Of a stretch of DNA of 58,299 nucleotides, positions 43,278 to 52,230 are shown piece by piece. The notes beneath the pieces were generated by a model. It saw only the letters and a list, made by a program, of their open reading frames with translations. It was not told where the DNA came from and searched no databases. The DNA is from Spirochaetaceae bacterium. GTDB taxonomy: Bacteria; Spirochaetota; Spirochaetia; Treponematales; Treponemataceae. The position numbers and the translations under genes were made by a program. The stretch is taken from positions 1 through 58,299 of the forward strand of contig JAGARR010000014.1 in the NCBI GenBank assembly GCA_017622135.1, written 5' to 3'. The stretch's first letter is position 1, and each line of letters starts with the position of its first letter.

Positions 43278-45386
43278 ATGAAAAAGAGAAGCAGGCTGAT
43301 TTTTAGAATCATTTTACCAGTGCTGGGCATCACCTTTGTGGGATTGGCTGTTCTTTCCGTTTCCTTGTACAATGGTATCAAGGGGAAGCTAATCGAGCTT
43401 GAGCTTGAGGAGCTTCATGTAGCCACTGATTACTTTGTGGCGGAGGTTGAGGAGGAGAGGGAGGAGCTTAGAGAGTCCATGCTGTTCCTGGTAGAGGATA
43501 TGAGCACATCAAACCGTGGCGGTATGGACATGCAAAATTCACGGATGTTCTTGCGTGGCTTGGCGGCTAACAACGGAATGTCGAATTTGGCCCTTTTCCG
43601 GCCGACCGGGGAATTACTGGTTTCGGCGTATGACGACACTTTTTCCACTCGTGCAGAGCTCGAAGCTATCACGCAGGCCAGGAATGGAGAGGTCGTTTCT
43701 GCCATCGCAGTGGGCAACAGCAAGATATGCAATATTTGCGCCACCACCTTGAATTGGGGCGGAGTGATTTTTGTTATAATGGGGGAGTGTACCGTGACCT
43801 CCAGGGACTTCCTTCAGAATGCAGTCCGTATTCCCGACACCTACGCCAGCATTTATCTGGGCAACATCCGTCTTGGCACTACGATGAATAGTGGGGATTC
43901 TGGTGTCAGAACAATGAGGGATGAGGTGATGGAGGAGGTGTATCGTGGTAGTGGAGAGTATTCCGGTCTGGCTACTGTGGACGGATTGGAGATTCTGACC
44001 TTCTATCACAACCTGAGTATGGAGCATGAAGACGAGGAGGGGGAGGAGGAGCACGCATTGTTCGAGAATGGCGAGGAGGTTACCATCGCCACGGTGAAGG
44101 ACTTCTCCGCAATCAGGAGGGCATATATTTCCCTTGTGAGCACCAGCATCGTGCAGGTGTTCATTTTGTTCGGCATTGTTGCAGTCTTCATCATTGTTAT
44201 GTGCGGGCGTCTGGTGATAAAGCCTATTAGTGCATCCATTACAGCCTTCAAGAACCTGAATGGCGGCGACGGCCTGGCAGACCTAACCTACCGCATTGAA
44301 ATCAAGCGGGAGGATGAGATTGGTGCCATGTGCGGGGAGGTAAACGAATTCATTGACAACCAGCAGCACATCATGCAGGATGTAAGAAAATCCAGCAAGA
44401 CAATTACGGAGATTACAGAGAATTTGGCTTGTTCCGCAGAGGAGGCCGCCAGCTCCACACAGCAGATTTCCGCCAACATTTCCAATGTGAACCAGCAGGT
44501 TGTAAAGCAGAACCAGGCATTGAAGGAGGTGCAGACGGTTTTGCAGGATAGCGTTGAGAGTGTGCGGAATTTGGATAGCTTGATAGAAAATCAGTCTTCT
44601 GGCATCATAGAGTCCTCCTCCGCCGTGGAAGAGATGGTGGGAAATATTAGTGCGGTATCCAACTCTGTAAATAAGATGGCAGAGGAGTACCAGCAGCTCA
44701 TGGGCATTACAGACAGGGGTAGGCAGCGTCAGGATGATGTTGCCCGGCAAATCAACAACATGGCGGAGCAGTCCCGTCACTTGGCGGAGGCGAACAACGT
44801 CATCTCCCAGATTGCAAGTCAGACCAACCTGCTGGCCATGAACGCCGCCATCGAGGCCGCACACGCTGGAGAGGCAGGAAAGGGATTCTCTGTTGTTGCC
44901 GACGAAATCCGCAAGCTGGCGGAAAATTCTGCCACCCAGTCCAAGGCTATCAAGCAGGAGCTGAGCAATATTTCTGGCATCATCCAGGAGGTTGTCACCA
45001 CCTCCGAGCTTTCCGTGCAGGAATTCTCCGAGATTAGCGGCAAGGTTGCCAGTACGGAAACCCTTGTGCGTGAGATTGACAATGCCATGATGGAGCAGCA
45101 GGTGTCCTCCAAGCAGGTTCTGGCCTCACTGCGTGAAATCAATGAGGCCAGTGTCCAGGTTCAGCAGACCTCAAAGAAGATGGCGGACAATATCGTCCAT
45201 TTGGAGAATTCCTCCTCCAATTTGGACTTCATCGCCACCACCGTGGCAAACAGCATGGCAGAAATGGAAAATGGTATACGGGAGATTGGCCGGGCCGCCC
45301 AGACTGTCTCCGATGAGGTGATTCATGCTAGGGATTCCGTGAATGTGATGGACGGAATTCTGGAGAAATTCAAGCTGGAGGAGTAG
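43278..45386 (+). CDS. Methyl-accepting chemotaxis protein 2
   Basis: A protein of 702 aa with the same plan as the preceding receptor: membrane segment 1 at about 10-30, a periplasmic Cache-like sensor with a CNIC pair, membrane segment 2 at about 292-315, HAMP-like region, and signalling tip [20 protein letters not shown]. An acidic loop (HEDEEGEEEHALFENGEE) lies just before membrane segment 2. Sensor domains have diverged between the two proteins while the tips are almost identical at DNA level. AAAAGGAG is upstream of ATG 43278. Terminator at 45416. Confidence 0.95.
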   Translation: MKKRSRLIFRIILPVLGITFVGLAVLSVSLYNGIKGKLIELELEELHVATDYFVAEVEEEREELRESMLFLVEDMSTSNRGGMDMQNSRMFLRGLAANNGMSNLALFRPTGELLVSAYDDTFSTRAELEAITQARNGEVVSAIAVGNSKICNICATTLNWGGVIFVIMGECTVTSRDFLQNAVRIPDTYASIYLGNIRLGTTMNSGDSGVRTMRDEVMEEVYRGSGEYSGLATVDGLEILTFYHNLSMEHEDEEGEEEHALFENGEEVTIATVKDFSAIRRAYISLVSTSIVQVFILFGIVAVFIIVMCGRLVIKPISASITAFKNLNGGDGLADLTYRIEIKREDEIGAMCGEVNEFIDNQQHIMQDVRKSSKTITEITENLACSAEEAASSTQQISANISNVNQQVVKQNQALKEVQTVLQDSVESVRNLDSLIENQSSGIIESSSAVEEMVGNISAVSNSVNKMAEEYQQLMGITDRGRQRQDDVARQINNMAEQSRHLAEANNVISQIASQTNLLAMNAAIEAAHAGEAGKGFSVVADEIRKLAENSATQSKAIKQELSNISGIIQEVVTTSELSVQEFSEISGKVASTETLVREIDNAMMEQQVSSKQVLASLREINEASVQVQQTSKKMADNIVHLENSSSNLDFIATTVANSMAEMENGIREIGRAAQTVSDEVIHARDSVNVMDGILEKFKLEE

Positions 45387-45415
45387 CTTTTCAAAAGCGA
45401 ACAGCTGGAATGGGG

Positions 45416-45450
45416 CGGGGTCTTTGTAATGCAGGGACCCCGTTTTTTTT
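45416..45450 (+). terminator. Terminator of chemoreceptor 2
   Basis: CGGGGTC (45416-45422) pairs with GACCCCG (45436-45442), followed by eight T. Confidence 0.85.
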
Positions 45451-45483
45451 GATTGCAGAGTGGTTTGTTACGATAATTTTATC

Positions 45484-45529
45484 TTGACTTAAAAGTTTTT
45501 TTTTCGCTATAATAGTTAGCATAGGCTAA
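45484..45529 (+). promoter_or_regulatory. Promoter of the metal ATPase operon with DtxR-like palindrome
   Basis: TTGACT (45484-45489), 18 nt, TATAAT (45508-45513). TTAGC-ATAG-GCTAA (45516-45529) begins 2 nt after the -10 box. The sequence resembles half-sites of DtxR/MntR-family boxes (TTAGG...CCTAA type), fitting metal control. The regulator is not in the window. Confidence 0.6.
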
Positions 45530-45585
45530 TTTTACAGTGCTGCACTCCCGAAGTAGTGTGGGATGTTGTAGACAAGGAGGACAGT

Positions 45586-45816
45586 ATGGGAATGAATCGT
45601 TTAGGAGCCTTTGTGCTGGGTGTGGTTGTTGGTGGTGTGGCTGTGTCAGTCGTCCGTTCTGCCGCTTTCAAAAAGGCGTGCTCCAAAGTGGTGGGGGCTG
45701 GTCTCCAGCTGAAGGATGAGGCTGCCGCATTCATGGAGACGGTGAAGGAGGATGCTCAGGACATCATCGCAGAGGCCCGCCACAACAAGGCTGCAGCTGA
45801 GGTTGCTCAGGCATAA
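45586..45816 (+). CDS. Small membrane protein upstream of P-type ATPase (PacL/DUF6110-like in position)
   Basis: A protein of 76 aa starting MGMNRLGAFVLGVVVGGVAV. One N-terminal Gly/Val-rich membrane helix is followed by a helical Ala/Glu/Lys-rich cytoplasmic part (EAAAFMETVKEDAQDIIAEA). ATG 45586 has AAGGAGG 8 nt upstream. Its stop overlaps the ATPase start (TAATG). In mycobacteria, small one-helix PacL proteins sit beside metal P-type ATPases and act as scaffolds or chaperones; the clostridial and spirochaetal counterparts share the size and location. No His/Asp metal-binding tail is visible here, so the analogy is by context. Confidence 0.7.
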   Translation: MGMNRLGAFVLGVVVGGVAVSVVRSAAFKKACSKVVGAGLQLKDEAAAFMETVKEDAQDIIAEARHNKAAAEVAQA

Positions 45817-47906
45817 TGAACGTTCGTGTTGTACATCGGTTGCCGGGACGTATTCGGCTGAGATATGACCGGCATTCTTTGTCCCAGCGTCAGGCAGCCC
45901 TTGTGCAGACGCTGGTTTCCATGCAGGAGGGCATCTCCTCCATCCAGATAAACGGCATTTCTGGCAGCATTCTGATTCACTATCAGGGAATCCAGGAAAT
46001 GCAGGTTCTTTCTTATGTAAAGGTGCTTGACCGGCGGTATCTTGAGAACCAGGAGCTGCTGGCAAACGTTGTAGTTATTCCCCAGCGGGAAAGTCTTGTC
46101 TCCTTGTTGGTTTCACTGGCATTTCGTTTCGCAGTGGGAAGGTTCCTTCCCCTGTCAATCAGAAAAATCATGTCATTTCGTGCCATCATGCCCAGAATCA
46201 AGCAGGGTTTGTTGTCTGTGCTCAGTGGCAAGCCCTTCTGCGCCGACACACTGGATGCTGCTGCCTTCCTGATTGCATACTTCACCGGAAACACTTCTAC
46301 CGCCACCTCCATCGCCTTCCTTTTGAATATGGGCGACCGGCTGGAGGAATTTACTCGTCGCAAATCCTACGACACCCTGGCCCATTCCATCCTGTCACTG
46401 GAGGATATGGTGCGGGTGTTGCGGGATGGCGAGGAGCTGTCCATTGCTTCCCGGCTGCTGCAGCCAGGGGATGTGGTGGTGTTGCGGTGCGGCTCGGTGG
46501 TTCCTGCTGACGGCAGGGTGATTGCCGGCGAGGGCATGATAAACCAATCCTCCATGACGGGGGAGAGCCTGCCGGTGCGGAAGGTGGCCGGAGATATCCT
46601 CTACGCCTCTACGCTGGTGGAGGAGGGTGAGCTGGAGCTGGAGGTGACTGCCGCAGGTCAGGAGACCAGGGCCAGCCGCATTGTTGCCATGATAGATGAT
46701 TCCCAGTCCTTGAAGGCGACAGCCCAGGTGCGGGCGGAGCGGGTGGCAGATTCCTTGGTGAAATACAACTTCCTGCTGACTGCCGCCACCTATTTCATTA
46801 CTAGGGACATCACCAAGGCCATGTCCACCCTGCTGGTGGACTATTCCTGCGCCATCAGGCTTTCCGCTCCCATCTGCGTGCTGGCGGCCATGCGTGATTG
46901 TGCCCGCCAGGGCATCATCGTGAAGGGCGGCAAGTATTTGGAGGAGTTGCGTCGGGCCGATGTCTTTGTGTTTGACAAGACGGGCACCCTGACGGAATCC
47001 CAGCCCAAGGTGGCCGCCGTCATTCCCTTTGGTGGACGCAAGGAAGCGGAGGTGCTGAAGCTGGCCGCCTGTCTGGAGGAGCACTATCCTCACTCCCTGG
47101 CCCGTGCCGTGGTTCAGGAGGCCGCCGACCGTGGTATAGACCATCGGGAGGAGCATAGCCAGGTGGAGTATGTAGTGGCTCATGGAATCGTCTCCACACT
47201 GGACGGCGTGAAGCTCAGGATTGGCAGCGAGCACTTTATCTTTGAGGACGAGGGGATTCCGCGGCCCAAGCGGATGAAGGCGGCAGTCACCCAGGCAGCG
47301 GAACGTGGCGACTCCCTGCTGTACTTTTCGGAGGGAGACGAGCTGGCCGCCGTCATCGCCATCCACGACACCATCCGCCAAGAGGCGGTGGATGCCATAA
47401 GGGAGCTGAAGGCTATGGGTGTGCGGGAGGTAGTGATGCTCACGGGAGACGGTGAGCGGACGGCCAGGGCCATTGCAAGTCAGGCGGGCATCACCTCCTA
47501 CGTGGCTCAAGCTCTGCCGGACACCAAGGTGGAGTATGTCCGTACTCTTCGGCAGAAGGGGCACGTTGTCGCAATGATTGGAGATGGTATCAATGATGCC
47601 CCCGCCCTGGCGGAGGCCAGCGTGGGAATTGCCATGGGAGGGGCAGCCTCAGTGGCCGGGGAGACGGCGGACATCATGCTGCCGGACAACGGACTCCACG
47701 CCCTGCCCCAGCTGCGTCGCATCGGGCATCGTCTTGAGCAGCGGATTGGGCGCAACAACACCCTGATTGTGGCCATCAATTCCCTGCTGATGGCAGGAGG
47801 GCTTGCAGGAATTGTTCCTGCCACCGTGGCCGCCATGCTCCACAACAGCTCCACCGTAGCCATCAGCATGGCATCCATGCGGCCCATGGTGCGGCTGGAG
47901 GGTTAG
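45816..47906 (+). CDS. Heavy-metal-translocating P-type ATPase (CtpC-like)
   Basis: A protein of 696 aa. The N-terminus (NVRVVHRLPGRIRLRYDR) is an HMA_2-like domain without the CxxC metal motif. Actuator TGES (SSMTGESLP), phosphorylation site DKTGTLTE (Asp near residue 386), nucleotide-binding HYPHSLA and hinge GDGINDAPAL are intact. The ion-binding helix carries YSCAIRLSAP where copper pumps have CPC and zinc pumps CPC/SPC, giving an SCA/CtpC-type site. CtpC of mycobacteria is linked to Mn/Zn. The substrate here is probably Mn, Zn or Fe, unproven. Flanked by the one-helix protein and an HMA_2 protein. Confidence 0.92.
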   Translation: MNVRVVHRLPGRIRLRYDRHSLSQRQAALVQTLVSMQEGISSIQINGISGSILIHYQGIQEMQVLSYVKVLDRRYLENQELLANVVVIPQRESLVSLLVSLAFRFAVGRFLPLSIRKIMSFRAIMPRIKQGLLSVLSGKPFCADTLDAAAFLIAYFTGNTSTATSIAFLLNMGDRLEEFTRRKSYDTLAHSILSLEDMVRVLRDGEELSIASRLLQPGDVVVLRCGSVVPADGRVIAGEGMINQSSMTGESLPVRKVAGDILYASTLVEEGELELEVTAAGQETRASRIVAMIDDSQSLKATAQVRAERVADSLVKYNFLLTAATYFITRDITKAMSTLLVDYSCAIRLSAPICVLAAMRDCARQGIIVKGGKYLEELRRADVFVFDKTGTLTESQPKVAAVIPFGGRKEAEVLKLAACLEEHYPHSLARAVVQEAADRGIDHREEHSQVEYVVAHGIVSTLDGVKLRIGSEHFIFEDEGIPRPKRMKAAVTQAAERGDSLLYFSEGDELAAVIAIHDTIRQEAVDAIRELKAMGVREVVMLTGDGERTARAIASQAGITSYVAQALPDTKVEYVRTLRQKGHVVAMIGDGINDAPALAEASVGIAMGGAASVAGETADIMLPDNGLHALPQLRRIGHRLEQRIGRNNTLIVAINSLLMAGGLAGIVPATVAAMLHNSSTVAISMASMRPMVRLEG

Positions 47907-47908
47907 CC

Positions 47909-48217
47909 ATGAATGTAACCAGCTTCTTTCCCGGACGGATTCGTTTGCGGGGAGAAATTTTCCGGGACATGGAGATTGCCTCGGCCCTGAGGCAGGCGGT
48001 GGAGTGGCATCCGGCGGTCCAGGAGATTCAGCACAACCAGCGGACTGGCAGTGTACTCATCAGCTACGACGAAAATTTGTTGCCAATGGCAAGGATTGAG
48101 GCCTTGTCTGCCCAGCTGCTGGAGCTGCGGGACCTGTGCCTCCACTATGTACCCAAGAAGAAACCAGTAATTCTGGAAATGATTGACCGTATTTCCAGAA
48201 GCTTTGCCGAGTCCTAG
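47909..48217 (+). CDS. Stand-alone HMA_2-like domain protein
   Basis: A protein of 102 aa starting MNVTSFFPGRIRLRGEIF. It resembles the N-terminal domain of the preceding ATPase (both have a P-G-R-I-R-L-R core) and the HMA_2 family, which keeps the ferredoxin-like fold but lacks CxxC. It begins 2 nt after the ATPase stop. It may be a regulatory or docking partner of the pump. A strong terminator follows. Confidence 0.8.
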   Translation: MNVTSFFPGRIRLRGEIFRDMEIASALRQAVEWHPAVQEIQHNQRTGSVLISYDENLLPMARIEALSAQLLELRDLCLHYVPKKKPVILEMIDRISRSFAES

Positions 48218-48236
48218 ACTTGGTTTTAAAATGAAA

Positions 48237-48282
48237 AGGCCGCTTGCCTTGAGTTTTTCTCAAGACAGGCGGCCTCTTTTTT
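48237..48282. terminator. Bidirectional terminator between metal ATPase operon and nhaC-like gene
   Basis: AGGCCGC (48237-48243) and GCGGCCT (48269-48275) pair around an inner TTGAG/CTCAA stem, followed by T on the plus strand. Confidence 0.88.
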
Positions 48283-49894
48283 AGCGGGCTTTCAGCAGCC
48301 TTGGTAGGAAAATGATTCCCACCACAAAGAGGGCAAGGGCGGCCGTCCAAGCGGCAACCGGACTCAACACAAAGCCGCCTACTACAAATCCAACAAAGGT
48401 ACACACGGCTACAAAGAAGGCATAGGGAATCTGTGTGGCCACGTGCTCCAGATGGGGGCAGCTGGCACCCGTGGAGGACAGGATGGTGGTGTCGGAGATG
48501 GGGGAGGCGTGGTCGCCGAATACTGCGCCACCGATGATTGCTGCCATGGAAATCATGGCGGCGTTGGTGAGGCCGGCGGGATCCATTCCCACACCAGTTG
48601 CCAAACCAGTAACGATGGGCATGCCGATGGGAATCATGATGCCAAAGGTTCCCCAGCTGGTTCCTGTGGCAAAGGAAATCACTGCGGACAGTACAAAGAG
48701 GATGCAGGGCAACAGCTGGATGGGGAAGCCGCCGTCGCTCACCAGCTGTGACAGGTAGAGTCCCAGTCCAAGGCCGCCGTCGGCACGGGGAGACTTGATG
48801 ATGGTGCCGATGGACCAGGCCATGGTGAGGATGATGAGGGCGGGCAACATGGACTGGATGCCGTTGCGCAGGGCTTCTCCTGCCTCCTTTAAACCAAGCA
48901 GGCCACGGGCCAGATAGTAGATGTAGGTGGCGGTGATGGTAAACATCACGGCATACCAAAGTGCCATGGAGGAGTCGGTGTCGTTGAAGGCATCTCCCAG
49001 GGTCATGGAGGCAATGGCCTGCCCCATGGTGGTGATAGTCTCTCCGTCGATGGCACCAAGCCAGGTGACAATGGGGAAGAAGGCCACGGCGCTGACAATC
49101 AGCACGATGATGGGGAAGAGCATGTCCACAGGCTTTGCCTTGTCCTCGCCTTCTTCCTCCACGGTGCCGGAGGCGGGGCCGTATTTTTCCGCATTGAACA
49201 GGATTCCCTGCTTTGCCAGCTCCTCGGACTGCAGCATGGGACCAAAGTCACGCTTCAGGAAGATGATGGTCAGGACCATAATCAGTGCCAGCAATGCGTA
49301 CAGGTTGTAGGGAATTGCCTTGATGAAGAATTCGAACTCGGTCATGCCCATCATCTCAAATCCCTGGGAATCACGGACAATTGACATGACGGTGACCACC
49401 CAGCTGGAAATGGGGGCGATGATACAGACTGGTGCGGCAGTGGAGTCCAGGATGTAGGCAAGCTTCGCACGGGAGACACCGGTTTTGTCGCTGATGGGCC
49501 GCATGACGGTTCCCACGGACATGGAGTTGAAGTAGTCGTCGATGAAAATCAGCAGACCAAAGATAAAGGTCATAAACTGGGAGCTGGTTCCCGTCTTCAG
49601 CTTTGAGGAAGCCCAGTGACCAAAGGCTCTGGCAGCACCGGTTTTGGTAAGCATACCAACCAAACCACCCAACAGTGCGCAAAACAAGAAAATACGGATG
49701 TTCCAGCCGTCTGCCAAGGAATTTGCCAATAAATCAGTAAGTGTCATTAAGGCGGTTCCTGGATTACCGCCGGCAACAATCAAGGCTCCTGACAAAATCC
49801 CCAAAAAGAGGGATACAATAACGTCTTTTGTTACAAAGGCTAAGACGATGGTCAGGAGTGGGGGAATAATTCCCCATAGACCAAAATGTTCCAT
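48281..49894 (-). CDS. Na+/H+ antiporter, NhaC family
   Basis: A protein of 537 aa with about twelve membrane segments. NhaC-family segments are LWGIIPPLLTIVLAFVTKDV, FLGILSGALIV, FIDDYFNSMSVGTVMRP and ATGTSWGTFGIMIPIGMP, and FGDHASPISDTTILSSTGA. The inner-membrane product should exchange Na+ (or an organic acid) for H+. ATG 49894 has GAGAGG 9 nt upstream. Its promoter carries an 8-bp inverted repeat. It is a single gene ending at a shared terminator. Confidence 0.92.
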   Translation of the reverse strand: MEHFGLWGIIPPLLTIVLAFVTKDVIVSLFLGILSGALIVAGGNPGTALMTLTDLLANSLADGWNIRIFLFCALLGGLVGMLTKTGAARAFGHWASSKLKTGTSSQFMTFIFGLLIFIDDYFNSMSVGTVMRPISDKTGVSRAKLAYILDSTAAPVCIIAPISSWVVTVMSIVRDSQGFEMMGMTEFEFFIKAIPYNLYALLALIMVLTIIFLKRDFGPMLQSEELAKQGILFNAEKYGPASGTVEEEGEDKAKPVDMLFPIIVLIVSAVAFFPIVTWLGAIDGETITTMGQAIASMTLGDAFNDTDSSMALWYAVMFTITATYIYYLARGLLGLKEAGEALRNGIQSMLPALIILTMAWSIGTIIKSPRADGGLGLGLYLSQLVSDGGFPIQLLPCILFVLSAVISFATGTSWGTFGIMIPIGMPIVTGLATGVGMDPAGLTNAAMISMAAIIGGAVFGDHASPISDTTILSSTGASCPHLEHVATQIPYAFFVAVCTFVGFVVGGFVLSPVAAWTAALALFVVGIIFLPRLLKAR

Positions 49895-49912
49895 AATTAA
49901 AAACCTCTCGAT

Positions 49913-49959
49913 TATGTTAAACAAGTAACCATCTTAACATATATCTCCCATATGAACAA
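49913..49959 (-). promoter_or_regulatory. Promoter and inverted repeat of the nhaC-like gene
   Basis: Minus strand: TTGTTC (49959-49954), 17 nt, TAAGAT (49936-49931). TATGTTAA (49913-49920) and TTAACATA (49934-49941) form a perfect inverted repeat with a 13-nt centre over the -10 and start, a likely repressor site. Confidence 0.6.
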
Positions 49960-49982
49960 TATTTCTATGGAAGAAAAACGTA

Positions 49983-50011
49983 TTGTAAGCCCATTTGCTT
50001 TGTGGTAGTAT
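49983..50011 (+). promoter_or_regulatory. aroDE promoter (leaderless)
   Basis: TTGTAA (49983-49988), 17 nt, TAGTAT (50006-50011), then 6 nt to ATG 50018. No Shine-Dalgarno. Confidence 0.6.
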
Positions 50012-50017
50012 TTTGGT

Positions 50018-51508
50018 ATGGAGCGACCTAAAATTTGTCTTTGTCTTACAGGGAAGACCCTGGCTGAGGATTTGGAACTCATTGAAGAATACCGTTATTG
50101 GATTGATATGGTAGAACTGCGGGTGGATTATCTTGACAGGGATGAGAGATTGCATATTCGGAAGTTTCCCCAGATGGCGGGATTGCCCTGTATACTTACA
50201 ATCCGACGGAAAATTGACGGTGGACAGTTTTTAGAGGGAGAGGCTTCCAGAACCATGCTTTTGGCCCGAGGATTGGCCTTTGCAGAACAGGACATACGAA
50301 AGAATTTTGCCTACGTTGATTTGGAGGAAGATTTTCATGTTCCCAGTTTGCAGGATGCAGCCCTGGCCTTTGGAACTCGCATTATTCGCAGTGCCCATAG
50401 CATGGAGGAGCCTATCAAGGATATTCCCGCCCGTTTGGCAAAAATGCGTATTACCGGGTTTGAAATTCCAAAAATAGCTTGTATGCCAAGAAATTTAACA
50501 GATGTTACAAGAATGTTCCAACAAACATCTTCTTTGACACCTGGTCAACAGATAGTTTGTGCCATGGGACCGCTGGGATTGCCCACTAGAATATTGGCAG
50601 ACAAGATGAATTCCTTTTTGACCTTCGTTTCTCCGCCCCAAGCGGAAGGAATATGTCAGCTTGGTCACATAGACCCCATCACCTTGAACAAGGTTTACGA
50701 TTTCAGGTCAATCGACAAGAATACAGAAATCTTTGGTATTACAGGATTTCCATTGAAGGCTACGGACAGTCCTTCTATCCATAATGCCGGGTATCGTAAT
50801 CATGGAATGAATGCTGCCTACATTCCCGTGCGGGCTGAAACCATAGAAGAGGCTTTGGAGTTTGCAGATGTTGTTGGTGTCAAGGGATTTTCTGTAACCA
50901 TTCCCCACAAGGAAAGTGTCCTGCCACACTTGGTTGAACAGACTGGGCAGGTAAGGGAAATTGGAGCTTGCAACACCATTGTACGAACAGAAAATGGCTG
51001 GAATGGATACAACACAGATGCAGAAGGCATTATGGTGGCTCTCAAGGAATTTGTGGGGATAAAGGATTTATCCCATTGCCGTGTTGCCATCATTGGTGCT
51101 GGTGGGGCTGCCAGAGGTGTTGCCTATGCAGTAAAGCAGCTTAGAGGAAAGGCCTGCATTTTCAATCGGACCGTTACAAAGGCAAAGCGGATTGCAGACA
51201 GCTTTGGATTTAAATGGGCTACCCTGGGACCAGAGTCTCTTGGTTTGCTGGATAAATATTGCGATGTAATCATCCAGACCACCTCCAAGGGAATGGGAGC
51301 AAGTTTGCCCGCCACAGAGGAGAACGATCCTTTGTATTTTTATGACTTCAAGGGAACGGAGTCTGTGTACGACATTGTGTACCACCCCGAGGTAACCCCT
51401 ATCATGCACCGAGCGGCAGCGGCGGGCTGCAAGGTTTCCAATGGGTATTCAATGTTGCAATATCAGGCTTATCGTCAATTCAAATATTTTACAGGAGTGG
51501 ATTACTAA
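50018..51508 (+). CDS. aroDE: Bifunctional 3-dehydroquinate dehydratase (type I)/shikimate dehydrogenase
   Basis: A protein of 496 aa. Residues 1 to about 215 are a type I dehydroquinase (ICLCLTGKTLAEDLELIEEY; Schiff-base Lys in GFEIPKIACMP). Residues about 235-496 are shikimate dehydrogenase: GITGFPLKATDSPSIHNAGY, FSVTIPHKESVLPHL, IGACNTIVRTENGWNGYNTD with the catalytic Lys/Asp, and IGAGGAARGVAYAV for NADP binding. The two reactions are consecutive in the shikimate pathway; this fusion is typical of plants and some bacteria including chlamydiae and spirochaetes. It overlaps rpiA by 1 nt. Confidence 0.95.
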   Translation: MERPKICLCLTGKTLAEDLELIEEYRYWIDMVELRVDYLDRDERLHIRKFPQMAGLPCILTIRRKIDGGQFLEGEASRTMLLARGLAFAEQDIRKNFAYVDLEEDFHVPSLQDAALAFGTRIIRSAHSMEEPIKDIPARLAKMRITGFEIPKIACMPRNLTDVTRMFQQTSSLTPGQQIVCAMGPLGLPTRILADKMNSFLTFVSPPQAEGICQLGHIDPITLNKVYDFRSIDKNTEIFGITGFPLKATDSPSIHNAGYRNHGMNAAYIPVRAETIEEALEFADVVGVKGFSVTIPHKESVLPHLVEQTGQVREIGACNTIVRTENGWNGYNTDAEGIMVALKEFVGIKDLSHCRVAIIGAGGAARGVAYAVKQLRGKACIFNRTVTKAKRIADSFGFKWATLGPESLGLLDKYCDVIIQTTSKGMGASLPATEENDPLYFYDFKGTESVYDIVYHPEVTPIMHRAAAAGCKVSNGYSMLQYQAYRQFKYFTGVDY

Positions 51509-52230
51509 TGGCAGAGCTATCCCAAGCTGAACAGAAGAGGTTGGTGGGTTCCTACGCAGTGGACAGGCTGGTGGAGGAAGGGTTGATTTTTTCCGGCATG
51601 AAGATTGGACTGGGAACTGGTTCTACCGCCATGCCTGCTGTGGAGCGGCTGGCACATCACCTGCGGGAAGGTAAGCTGAAGGACATCAAGGCTGTGTCCA
51701 CCAGCTTTCAGACCTCCATTGCCTGCGAGGGGCTGGGGATTCCGGTGTATTCCATGAACGCAGGGGTCATCGGCGGACAGCTGGACCTGGCTATTGACGG
51801 TGCTGATGAGATTAGCCCTGAAAATCATCTGATAAAGGGCGGCGGCGCTGCTCTCCTGCTAGAAAAGATTGTGGCCTATAGCGCCCGCCAGTTTGTGGTG
51901 GTGGCGGACAGCTCCAAGGATGTGGCTCACTTGGGAACAGGCTTTGCCCTGCCGGTGGAAATCATTGCCGAGGCACGCTGTGGTCTTGTCCGCCAGCTGG
52001 AGGCCCTGGGTGCCAGTTGCACCCTGCGTGAAGGCGTCCGCAAGGCGGGTCCTGTGGTGACGGACAATGGCAACCTGATTCTGGATCTGCTGTGGAAGGC
52101 TCCGGTAGATGCCGCCGCCATGGAGGATAAAATCAAAGCATTGGTGGGAGTGGTGGAGGTGGGCTTCTTCACCAAGAACAAGCCCCGCTGCTACATTGCC
52201 CGTAGTGACGGCAGCGTTACGGTGCGATGA
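51508..52230 (+). CDS. rpiA: Ribose-5-phosphate isomerase A
   Basis: A protein of 240 aa that interconverts ribose-5-phosphate and ribulose-5-phosphate. Conserved RpiA motifs are GLGTGSTAMPAVERL, TSFQTSIACEGLGIPV, DLAIDGADEI and IKGGGAALLLEKIVA. Catalytic Asp and Lys positions of the family are present in these blocks. The start overlaps the aroDE stop (TAATG), so it is translationally coupled; both feed aromatic precursor metabolism indirectly through pentose phosphates. Its 3' end overlaps the convergent DUF4230 gene by 14 nt. Confidence 0.95.
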   Translation: MAELSQAEQKRLVGSYAVDRLVEEGLIFSGMKIGLGTGSTAMPAVERLAHHLREGKLKDIKAVSTSFQTSIACEGLGIPVYSMNAGVIGGQLDLAIDGADEISPENHLIKGGGAALLLEKIVAYSARQFVVVADSSKDVAHLGTGFALPVEIIAEARCGLVRQLEALGASCTLREGVRKAGPVVTDNGNLILDLLWKAPVDAAAMEDKIKALVGVVEVGFFTKNKPRCYIARSDGSVTVR

